Origin: a virus
DNA: 20,381 nt
IMG/VR virus record: IMGVR_UViG_3300032132_000770
Coordinates: 1 to 20,381 of that record
Reading direction: 5' to 3' (one strand)
In this document: in pieces, positions 14,681 to 20,381 of the stretch
How positions within the stretch are numbered: the first letter of the stretch is position 1
Layout: every line of letters starts with the position of its first letter
Program-made: the position numbers and the translations under genes
Notes under the pieces: generated by a model
Seen by the model: the letters and a program-made list of their open reading frames with translations, nothing else
What the model was told of the DNA's origin: nothing
The model's database searches: none

Positions 14681-15481
14681 TTAGCCCCTCTGCAAGAAGC
14701 GCGGAACCGTTCGAAACAGATCCGGCTCCTGCCCATTCCCCAGCCCCGCGCCCTCGATCAATCCGCTCGCCGGCATCACCCAATGCGAGGCGCCGTCGAT
14801 CGGCGACGCATTCTGCTTGGTCGCCTCTTCAGGACTCACCCCGACGTAGGCGTTCCAGCCCGCTGCGCCTACCGGAGCCGCCTCCGTGGGCTTCACTCGC
14901 AGCGCATTGTTTTCAGGAACGCTGATCGCCCGCGACGAACTGGCGGCTCCTTCCGTCCCGTTCTGCCCCTCCCAGCTCATGCGGACATACAGCGCCATCG
15001 CCTGGAGGCTCGAAGGAACCCAGTCGACCTCCGGCTCCGACGGCCGCGGCAGCGGCGACGCTACGATTCCGACGCCCGTCTGGAACAGCATCTCCGCCGC
15101 CCAACTCGACAGCTCCTTGTACTCCCGCCACTTCGGCAAGTATTTGTCGTTTAGCCGACGGCTGTTCGCGTCGCGGTAGATCAACGACAGCGCCTGAAAC
15201 GTGTGCCACAGTTTGAGCGGCGGCGTGATCGCAACTTGCCGTAGCTCGAAGCGCGGCAAGCTCGTCTCCGATCCCGTCGACTGCCAACCCGCGCCCTTGG
15301 CGAAAAACACATTGCCGGGTCGCCTCGAAGACGCCTCCAGCTGTGCCCCGACTTCCGTCTGCGCCAACTGAAGTTTTGTCGCCAAGTCAATTCCCTCGGC
15401 CGCTGCGACATCCGGCAAATCGGCCTCGTAGGCGACCAGGTCCGAAACCTCAGAGACGAAACCATCAGTGAACAGCGACAT
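14681..15481 (-). CDS. Putative head-tail adaptor (neck) protein
   Basis: This 266-aa protein probably binds under the portal as part of the neck. The N-terminal part (LVAYEADLPDVAAAEGIDLATKL and the following long helix) resembles the helical connector/adaptor fold that starts with a short strand and an acidic helix. The middle (LKLWHTFQALSLIYRDANSR, LNDKYLPKWREYKELSSWAA) is rich in aromatic and basic residues. The C-terminal third is Pro/Gly/Ala-rich with a WNAYVG strand and may be an extra beta domain. AAGGAG lies 6 nt before the ATG. The order capsid, small protein, adaptor, terminator, tube is standard for siphophages. Function is inferred from position and helix pattern; no catalytic motif is seen. 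Confidence 0.55.
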   Translation of the reverse strand: MSLFTDGFVSEVSDLVAYEADLPDVAAAEGIDLATKLQLAQTEVGAQLEASSRRPGNVFFAKGAGWQSTGSETSLPRFELRQVAITPPLKLWHTFQALSLIYRDANSRRLNDKYLPKWREYKELSSWAAEMLFQTGVGIVASPLPRPSEPEVDWVPSSLQAMALYVRMSWEGQNGTEGAASSSRAISVPENNALRVKPTEAAPVGAAGWNAYVGVSPEEATKQNASPIDGASHWVMPASGLIEGAGLGNGQEPDLFRTVPRFLQRG

Positions 15482-15484
15482 CGT

Positions 15485-15811
15485 CTACTCCTTCCGGCTT
15501 CGCGTCGACCGCTGCAGCGCGCGCAGGTCGTCCTCGGATAGAACCGTGAACTGAATCTGCGACGCCTGCCGCTTTTCGGATTCCTTCTTTCGCGCTTCTT
15601 CTCTTTGCGTCCGAAACGCCGCCGCTTCCGGCTCGGACGCGACTTCGGCTCGCCCGTCCACGATCATGCGGGCCGCTGTCAGGCTGCTCACCTCAGTCAC
15701 TTGCCCGGCCAAGCCGCCCGCCTCTGTCGCTAGGCTCTTGATGATCAAAAACTCGTCTTCGAAGCTCGTTTCAAGCTCTCGAATCCGTCGATAGTAGGCC
15801 TTTAGGTCCAT
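15485..15811 (-). CDS. Small helical protein after the capsid gene
   Basis: I do not recognise this 108-aa protein. It starts with an amphipathic helix (YYRRIRELETSFEDEFLIIK) and ends with a strongly charged helix (FRTQREEARKKESEKRQ) and a basic tail. The middle (GGLAGQVTEVSSLTAARMIVDGRAEVAS) resembles the small proteins found between capsid and neck genes in other phages. The ATG at 15811 has only a weak purine-rich GAAGAG upstream. Its last codons contain AAGGAG, which serves as the ribosome-binding site of the next gene three bases on, so the two are probably translationally coupled. A minor head or neck component is an inference from position. Confidence 0.6.
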   Translation of the reverse strand: MDLKAYYRRIRELETSFEDEFLIIKSLATEAGGLAGQVTEVSSLTAARMIVDGRAEVASEPEAAAFRTQREEARKKESEKRQASQIQFTVLSEDDLRALQRSTRSRKE

Positions 15812-15841
15812 CTCTTCGATTCGTCCTTTGTCGTTTCTCGA

Positions 15842-15860
15842 CGGGCTCGTTCATAGCCCG
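15842..15860 (-). other. Third small hairpin between the terminator and the next gene
   Basis: CGGGCT and AGCCCG pair over 6 bp with a 7-nt loop; an alternative pairing GGCTCG/CGAGCC overlaps it. It lies upstream of the 108-aa gene. I see no convincing -35/-10 promoter pair between it and that gene, so its role is unknown. Confidence 0.25.
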
Positions 15861-15869
15861 AGCCTTCAA

Positions 15870-15898
15870 GCGAAAGGGCCGGCGTTTCCGCCGGCCCC
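15870..15898 (-). terminator. Terminator-like hairpin downstream of the capsid gene
   Basis: On the minus strand GGGCCGGCG and CGCCGGCCC form a perfect 9-bp GC stem closed by a GAAA tetraloop, followed by TTTCGCTTG. GNRA loops make such stems exceptionally stable. The T-tract is short, so termination may be partial and allow read-through to the neck and tail genes. It lies about 63 nt past the capsid stop. Confidence 0.6.
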
Positions 15899-15914
15899 GT
15901 CGCCTTTGTTGCGC

Positions 15915-15938
15915 GAGAAACGCCTTTCCGCGTTCCTC
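15915..15938 (-). other. First hairpin in the capsid 3' spacer
   Basis: On the minus strand GAGGAACGC and GCGTTTCTC pair over 9 bp (one G-T wobble) around a 6-nt GGAAAG loop. It begins about 23 nt after the capsid stop and precedes the stronger terminator hairpin, so it may stabilise the capsid mRNA 3' end. Confidence 0.4.
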
Positions 15939-15960
15939 ACAGTCATGTTTGTCTCGCCCT

Positions 15961-16872
15961 CTAAGACTCGACCTGAACGCCGAACTCAGGTCGGACCGAC
16001 GCCGCGCCGTACAGGATGTCCACGGTGAACTGCTGCGCCAGGGTATCCGGCTGATAGCTCATCACCACGCGCATGCCGAAGTTGCCCAGCTCGGCGTATT
16101 CCGCGATAGCGCCGGTACCCGGCAACGGTTGCGGCAGACGACGGATCACCAAACCGGCCGCGTCCCGAGCAAAAGCCAGGTTGTGCGTCGTCACCGGCGC
16201 GCTGCCTGTCTTTTGCACGAACTGCGACCGAAATACCGTGAAGTCCTTCAATCTGCCGACGGTACCCTGCGTCAGAGCGGCCACGCCGGCCTCGCCGGCC
16301 GATTGGAACTCACTGAAACGCGGGATCTGACGGAGCGCCGAATAGCTGTCAGAATCGACAACCAAGTATTTCGGCTGACTGGCCGGAACCTTCGCTTCAA
16401 ACAGGGTCGTCTCGGATTCGTCGACGACCGCCTCGGTCAAAGGAACGCCCGCCGTACCCAAAACCGGATTCGACGAGAGCTGGGGATAGAGGCTCAGCAA
16501 GTCCGTCTCCACCCTCTCCGCGATCGCGACGACTGCTGGCTCCATGTAGACCTTAAGCAGATCTGGAACCGCCAGGACCTTCGTCACGTCGGGAATCTGG
16601 GATGTCGCCTCGGCGTGCGTGTTCAGAACGATTTGCGCGTTCCCCAAGCTTGGGTTCTGCGTCTGAACCGTGCCGCCCTCAGCGATGTTGTTGGCCGTCA
16701 TCGCCGGAGCGATCGGAACGTTCACTGTATCGCCCGCCTGCCCCAGAACCGGTTCGTAGTTCCGGTTCACCAGATTACCCATCACCAAATTGCCCATCAG
16801 GGCCGGCAGCGCATCCGCCGCCACTAGCTTGACTATCGCCTGCGCGATGTTCGCCGATGTAATCGCAGCCAT
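15961..16872 (-). CDS. Major capsid protein, P22 coat-like
   Basis: This 303-aa protein is the likely shell subunit. It opens with a helical N-terminus (ITSANIAQAIVKLVAADALP), continues into DTVNVPIAPAMTANNIAEGG, and has the long helix around VYMEPAVVAIAERVETDLLSLY that corresponds to the HK97-fold spine. The C-terminal half shows a substrate-surface pattern (YLVVDSDSYSALRQIPRF; LAFARDAAGLVIRRLPQPLP; VMSYQPDTLAQQFTVDILYG) that I associate with the P22 coat (gp5) group, including the closing LYGAASVRPE-type strand. AGAAGGAG lies 8 nt before the ATG, the clearest ribosome-binding site in the window, fitting high expression. Downstream hairpins probably end or thin the transcript. The fold call is good; the exact subfamily is less sure. 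Confidence 0.85.
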   Translation of the reverse strand: MAAITSANIAQAIVKLVAADALPALMGNLVMGNLVNRNYEPVLGQAGDTVNVPIAPAMTANNIAEGGTVQTQNPSLGNAQIVLNTHAEATSQIPDVTKVLAVPDLLKVYMEPAVVAIAERVETDLLSLYPQLSSNPVLGTAGVPLTEAVVDESETTLFEAKVPASQPKYLVVDSDSYSALRQIPRFSEFQSAGEAGVAALTQGTVGRLKDFTVFRSQFVQKTGSAPVTTHNLAFARDAAGLVIRRLPQPLPGTGAIAEYAELGNFGMRVVMSYQPDTLAQQFTVDILYGAASVRPEFGVQVES

Positions 16873-16902
16873 TCAGTATCTCCTTCTGTCAAAACAGGTA
16901 GC

Positions 16903-16923
16903 GGCAGGCGCTGCATGCCTGCC
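16903..16923 (-). promoter_or_regulatory. Stem-loop in the leader of the capsid gene
   Basis: A perfect 7-bp inverted repeat (GGCAGGC and GCCTGCC) with a 7-nt loop sits about 30 nt upstream of the capsid start, in the 119-nt gap after the scaffold gene. No T-tract follows directly, so it looks more like an mRNA-stability or processing element than a terminator. The role is inference. Confidence 0.35.
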
Positions 16924-16991
16924 CTGCATGGATTCGCGGACAGCCTCAAGGAGCTGTCCTCTCGCCGACCTTTCGACGATCCCTTCCGCCT

Positions 16992-17531
16992 TCACAACGA
17001 GCCTTCGCCGCCGCCCATCAGACGGGCGACTTCTTTCCACGCCCGCCGCGACTCTTCCTGACTCATTCCAGGACGAATTCCCTCCAGGTCGAAGCTCGAA
17101 CCCGAAAGCTCTCGGCGATCGGCGCCGCTTGCGCCCGACCCGCCTGATATGCGCGGCGGCAAGAACTCCGGATTCTCTCGAAGGAAGTCTCCGAGGTAGT
17201 CCTCCACCGTCACGCGCTTCCCGCCGGACTCGGCGTAGTACTCGCCGTCGTCCCCGCGAAAAATTTGATCGCCGACCAACCGCATCGCCAGGTGGGTTTT
17301 CTTGACGCCGCTCCCGTCGAGCGCCTCGCGAATGCGAGCGGTCTTGCGGGCTTGTTCGGATTCGACCCTGCTCCGGCGGTTCTCCTCGATCAGGTCCTTG
17401 AGCTGCTGCTCCAGGCTCTCCCGTCGGCTCCGCTCTTGCCTCAACCGGGCGCCGAGCTCGCCTGCGACGTCGTCGCCCGCCGGCGATCGATCCTCCAATG
17501 CGCTCTCCTGAGCCAACGTATTCGGTCCCAT
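16992..17531 (-). CDS. Scaffold-like coiled-coil protein preceding the capsid gene
   Basis: This 179-aa protein probably acts as an internal capsid scaffold. The central segment (LRQERSRRESLEQQLKDLIE and onward) is a charged heptad-like coiled coil, preceded by an acidic Gly/Asp-rich N-terminus and followed by a compact region (LVGDQIFRGDDGEYY, VTVEDYLGDFLRENPEFL) and a C-terminal basic/amphipathic helix (EESRRAWKEVARLMGG). Position directly upstream of the major capsid gene, size and composition fit scaffolding proteins, which diverge too much for firm recognition by eye. ATG 17531 is preceded by a GGGGG tract; a slightly longer form would need an ATT start and is unlikely. No protease motif is visible. 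Function is inferred from context. Confidence 0.7.
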   Translation of the reverse strand: MGPNTLAQESALEDRSPAGDDVAGELGARLRQERSRRESLEQQLKDLIEENRRSRVESEQARKTARIREALDGSGVKKTHLAMRLVGDQIFRGDDGEYYAESGGKRVTVEDYLGDFLRENPEFLPPRISGGSGASGADRRELSGSSFDLEGIRPGMSQEESRRAWKEVARLMGGGEGSL

Positions 17532-17541
17532 CAAGCCCCCC

Positions 17542-17571
17542 AATAAGAAAGGCGCCCCGCCAGGGACGCCT
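17542..17571 (-). terminator. Intrinsic-terminator-like hairpin between portal and scaffold genes
   Basis: On the minus strand AGGCGtCCC and GGGgCGCCT flank a 4-nt TGGC loop: 5 bp, one internal mismatch, then 3 bp. The stem is followed directly by TTTCTTATTG, a short broken T-tract. It starts about 49 nt after the portal stop and ends about 11 nt before the scaffold ATG. It may be a partial terminator or processing site, since the downstream genes clearly belong to the same module. Confidence 0.55.
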
Positions 17572-17602
17572 CAAATCCAACAGCCGCGAATCCGCCGCTC
17601 CG

Positions 17603-17637
17603 GACCCACCGTTCACAGCTCACTGTTCACCGTTCAC
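17603..17637 (-). repeat. GTGAACN heptamer tandem repeat at the portal gene end
   Basis: Reading the minus strand from 17637, five successive 7-bp units appear: GTGAACG, GTGAACA, GTGAGCT, GTGAACG and the decayed GTGGGTC. The first units encode the last portal residues and contribute its TGA stop; the rest lies in the spacer. I cannot assign a function. Confidence 0.6.
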
Positions 17638-19047
17638 GATTCCCGCTTCGATCTCCTCGAGCACCTGGTTTTTAGTCTCCTGGCTCGCTCCCTCGAGGTA
17701 CTTCAGCGCCACTCGCCGCTGCACTTCACTCGCAAATCGCCGAGACGGAATGCCCAGCTCGTTCAAGCCGCGTGCCGCCTCGAGCTCCTCTCCGAAGTCA
17801 GTCCGCTCGAACTCATCCATGCCGCCGACTTCAAATGAGACTTCGTCCCGCCGCGCCTCCGCGGTCAGCGCGAGAATTCGCCGCAGCGTGTCCTTCACCA
17901 GCCCGCCGTATGCACGCAACACTTCATGCGTCACGGCGAAGTCACGCCGTTTGCTTTCTCCCGACTGGCCCAGGTGGCGCGCCTCTCGCCCGCCGGCCTG
18001 CGTCATCAGGTAGCACACTCGATAGACCTCGTCCTTGAGCCGATCCAGATTCTCGGCCGCCGTCGCAAAAACCTTCCCTTCCGGCTCGGTCCAACCGAAT
18101 CGGTCCTCGGGCCCGAGTTGGATGTAGTAAGCTTCGCCGACGATTTGCTGCCATTCGCGCTCGGAGTAAATCACCGGCATCGCGAACAAGCCCATGTGCA
18201 ACGCCCATGAGAGCGCGTTCGACTTGTTGAAGTGTTCCTGCTGCAACAACGCCGCCTTGTTGGCTAGCCAGAGCCCCTCGCTGATCCGCATGGTTACAAG
18301 CGGCACGCGCCGTCGCCCCGCCAGCGCGTGCCGCCCTTCATCGACGAGCTCGACGCCTCTCCCAACCGGCCCACCCAAGCCGGCGGGGGAGTCGCCTTCG
18401 CGATTCGCCCGTCGATAAACCCGAAAGCCTTCGCGGTCGTAGTACGTCCACCGCTCCTCGACCGTCGTCTCCGGGCGTTCGAACGATTCCTGGTAGTTTC
18501 TCTGCGTTTTCAGAACCGCCCACTCGTAGTCGCCCTTCGAATCTCGGCTCCAGTTGATCAACTCGAGCGGCGAAAACGACGTCAGATACGCCCGCGATTT
18601 GCCCAGTGCGTCCTCTTGGGCCCGCGTCGTTGCCTCGCCGTCGATGCGCGGAAAGTCGATCAGAATGTGGCTCTCGCCGAACACCAGCGCCTGCGTCAGC
18701 GTCTGCTTCAGCGTGCCCTCGATCGAGGTTCCACGACAGTCGCAGTCCTCAATGAAGCTCCCAAAGAACCGCCTCGTCGCCTCGTCCTTCGTTTCGACCG
18801 AGACGAGCGGCGGACTCCGAAACAACGACGCCGCGTACCAGTCGATGCAAGAGCCAAGATAGTTCTCGTAGAAGACTCGGCTCAACCTCTCGCCGTAAAC
18901 GTCGTTCGGCTCCTTTTGCCGCCTCACCAGGTACAAGCTCGCGTTGCGACGCAACTGCTCTCCGCCGACGTAGAAGTCCCAATAGCGGCGCCACATCGCT
19001 TTTCGGTCGCTGTATTCTTTGTGCTCTTTGTTCAACGCCTCGATCAC
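17620..19047 (-). CDS. Phage portal protein
   Basis: The portal forms the ring at the capsid vertex through which DNA passes and on which the terminase docks. The protein has the helical N-terminus typical of portals (HKEYSDRKAMWRRYWDFYVGG, then YLVRRQ and an aromatic FYENYLGSCIDWYAASLF stretch) and resembles DUF4055/P22-like portals. The reading frame is open back to about 19293 inside the terminase gene, but that part is Arg/Gln-rich shadow sequence. I chose GTG at 19047 because GGAGG lies 6 nt upstream and the next residues IEALNKEHKEYSDR are portal-like; this gives 475 aa. There is no ATG nearby. The C-terminal codons (IVNGEQ) are written in a GTGAACN heptamer repeat, and a terminator-like hairpin follows. 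Identity rests on sequence character plus position between terL and capsid. Confidence 0.85.
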   Translation of the reverse strand: MIEALNKEHKEYSDRKAMWRRYWDFYVGGEQLRRNASLYLVRRQKEPNDVYGERLSRVFYENYLGSCIDWYAASLFRSPPLVSVETKDEATRRFFGSFIEDCDCRGTSIEGTLKQTLTQALVFGESHILIDFPRIDGEATTRAQEDALGKSRAYLTSFSPLELINWSRDSKGDYEWAVLKTQRNYQESFERPETTVEERWTYYDREGFRVYRRANREGDSPAGLGGPVGRGVELVDEGRHALAGRRRVPLVTMRISEGLWLANKAALLQQEHFNKSNALSWALHMGLFAMPVIYSEREWQQIVGEAYYIQLGPEDRFGWTEPEGKVFATAAENLDRLKDEVYRVCYLMTQAGGREARHLGQSGESKRRDFAVTHEVLRAYGGLVKDTLRRILALTAEARRDEVSFEVGGMDEFERTDFGEELEAARGLNELGIPSRRFASEVQRRVALKYLEGASQETKNQVLEEIEAGIVNGEQ

Positions 19048-19076
19048 AGCGTTCCTCCGCTTCTTCCGCAGCCCCT

Positions 19077-20381
19077 CTACATCAGCCGCCGGCTCTGTTC
19101 GCCGGCTCGCAGGCTCGACCCGACCTCCTGCCAAAGCAGGTATCCCAAGGCGTCCGATAGATGCGTACGATTTGGATCCTTGTCCTTGTCGATTACGCCG
19201 CTGTCGGGCTTGTAGCTCACCTGCTCGAGATCCTTGATCAGCTCCTTGCACCTTCGATCCACAAATAGTCTCCGCGTCTCGTTCGCGCTGCACAGCCAGG
19301 CGTTCGTCAGATTCAGCCGGTCCCGCACCGGGGGGTTTGAACGCGGCGCCGTCACCTTGCCGCGAAGCTCGCCGTGCATCGCCAAGTACTCCCGAATCAA
19401 CTGATAGTCCGAATACGGGCTCGTCGTGTGCCTCTGACGGCCGCTGGCGTCGCCATACACCCTCACCCCCGCCCGGTGCGTCCCGTAGCGTCTCCCAAAC
19501 TCTTCACACGTTTCCGGCGTTGCCGAGGTGCGCAAGTAGATCTCGTCCAAGACGTAGATCGTCTCGCCCCGTCGCTGCGCGATCACCGAGCTCATCGGAT
19601 TCACGTTAAAGTCCCAAGACCACAGCAACGGCGCGTCCGACTCGAGCTCGAAATCGCCCACGTTCTCGCTGCGTTCAAACGCATAGTAGACCTGCCCCGC
19701 CTGTAGGTTTAGGTAGCTTCCTAAAACCTCTTGCCGAAAGAACGCCTCGTCGTAGCTGGCCTTCAGACGCTCATAAAAATCCGGCGTCTCCTTGAGCAAG
19801 TACCGGTTCTCGTAGGGCTTCGCCTCGACCAGGCCGTAACCCTCGACCTGCTCACTCCGGAACCTCCGGTAAACCCAGTCAAACCCCTTCGGCGTCCATA
19901 CGCCGAAACCGCACAGCTGATCCGCCTTTGGGTCCCGAAGCCGTGCCTCCAGTCGCGTCCAAGCCTCCTCCTTCGTGTAGGTCAGCTCGTCGACGCCGAA
20001 CCATGCCAGGTTCGAGCCGCGCAGCTTCTCGAAATCGTCTAACGAGCGGAACAGGATCCGCGACCGGGAATCCTTCATCCGCAACGTGAAACTCGACCGG
20101 TTCAGCTCGTAGGGCAGCGAGTGCTCCGCGAGCCGTTCCAAGAACGCGTCCATCGTCGCGTCTCGCAGCATGTTGTACGTCGGCGCCCCGATCAAACCAG
20201 TCCGCCCTGGGTTCTGGTAGGAGAGCTTCAGCGCTTCAAAACACAGCGCGGCGCTCTTGCCCGTTCCTACCGGACCCGAGAATCCTTTAAACCTCGTTTC
20301 TAATCGATGAAATCTTCGTTGCGAAGGAAGCGCGTTGTAGCCTAAACGTCGTTCGAGGGATCGTCGTGCGTCTCCTGCCAT
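19077..20381 (-). CDS. terL: Phage terminase large subunit (ATPase-nuclease)
   Basis: This is the DNA-packaging motor: the N-terminal ATPase drives DNA through the portal into the prohead and the C-terminal RNase H-like nuclease cuts the concatemer. Visible motifs are Walker A GPVGTGKS (residues 36-43), Walker B ending in VDE (D131/E132), a TPKG coupling-type motif near 163-166, and three nuclease acidic positions: SWDFN (D257), YGDASG (D311) and HLSDALGYL (D410). The length of 434 aa is normal for the family. The ATG sits exactly at the window edge, so its ribosome-binding site and any upstream small terminase cannot be seen; a start further upstream is possible. The TAG stop is 29 nt before the chosen portal start, the usual terL-portal order. 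Assignment is firm. Confidence 0.95.
   Translation of the reverse strand: MAGDARRSLERRLGYNALPSQRRFHRLETRFKGFSGPVGTGKSAALCFEALKLSYQNPGRTGLIGAPTYNMLRDATMDAFLERLAEHSLPYELNRSSFTLRMKDSRSRILFRSLDDFEKLRGSNLAWFGVDELTYTKEEAWTRLEARLRDPKADQLCGFGVWTPKGFDWVYRRFRSEQVEGYGLVEAKPYENRYLLKETPDFYERLKASYDEAFFRQEVLGSYLNLQAGQVYYAFERSENVGDFELESDAPLLWSWDFNVNPMSSVIAQRRGETIYVLDEIYLRTSATPETCEEFGRRYGTHRAGVRVYGDASGRQRHTTSPYSDYQLIREYLAMHGELRGKVTAPRSNPPVRDRLNLTNAWLCSANETRRLFVDRRCKELIKDLEQVSYKPDSGVIDKDKDPNRTHLSDALGYLLWQEVGSSLRAGEQSRRLM

Noticed and set aside
15812-15870. Possible promoter for the neck and tail genes
   Set aside because: A TTGAAG and a TATGAA box occur but are only about 8 bp apart; no pair with normal spacing was found.
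16873-17616. 247-codon minus-strand frame overlapping the scaffold gene
   Set aside because: It is dominated by Arg and Gly with no domain pattern and covers the well-supported scaffold frame and the terminator-like hairpin.
1-20381. CRISPR arrays, tRNA genes, insertion sequences or attachment sites
   Set aside because: I saw no regular spacer-repeat array, no cloverleaf-like tRNA sequence, no transposase and no long terminal repeats on either strand.

Overview
The window is a compact head-and-tail morphogenesis module of a tailed, siphovirus-like phage, prophage or gene-transfer-agent-like element. Every credible gene lies on the minus strand, so transcription runs from 20381 down to 1. The DNA is GC-rich, genes are packed with small gaps or overlaps, and GTG starts are common. 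I see no integrase, repressor, replication, lysis, small-terminase or tRNA gene. The host cannot be fixed from these bases. A high-GC Gram-negative bacterium is likely, and Acidobacteriota is only an impression.

Head (20381 to about 15960): large terminase, portal (GTG start), a small coiled-coil scaffold-like protein and a P22-coat-like major capsid protein. No maturation protease is visible. Intrinsic-terminator-like hairpins follow the portal gene and the capsid gene; the latter has a perfect 9-bp stem and GAAA tetraloop. They could set the relative dose of capsid transcripts.

Neck and tail shaft (15811 to 11346): a small helical protein, a head-tail adaptor candidate, a tail-terminator candidate, a tail-tube protein, a pair of tail-assembly-chaperone frames and a short (292 aa) tape-measure-like protein. 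The chaperone pair carries a near-textbook programmed -1 frameshift signal: heptamer A AAA AAC, a 5-nt spacer and a 12-bp stem with one bulge. The frame entered by slipping stays open for 119 codons, giving a predicted 241-aa fusion with an otherwise hidden Cys-rich segment.

Surface-interaction cluster (11256 to about 8004): an unrecognised Trp-rich protein, a small beta-sandwich-like protein, a LamG/concanavalin-like protein split by one extra G in a G4 run, and a right-handed beta-helix protein resembling tailspikes. Their position between tape measure and distal tail is unusual.

Tail tip (8007 to 1): a 79-aa protein; two paralogous distal-tail-like proteins, the second interrupted by a carbohydrate-binding-like insert of about 140 residues; a 1311-aa hub that joins a lambda gpL-like four-Cys (Fe-S) domain to a gpJ-like hub; and a 903-aa protein with a duplicated small domain and a C-terminal TIM-barrel/glycosidase-like region. 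The order of short tape measure, distal tail, Cys-rich hub and TIM-barrel protein recalls the Rhodobacter capsulatus gene transfer agent tail, but P22-like capsid assembly without a protease and the extra sugar-binding proteins set it apart.
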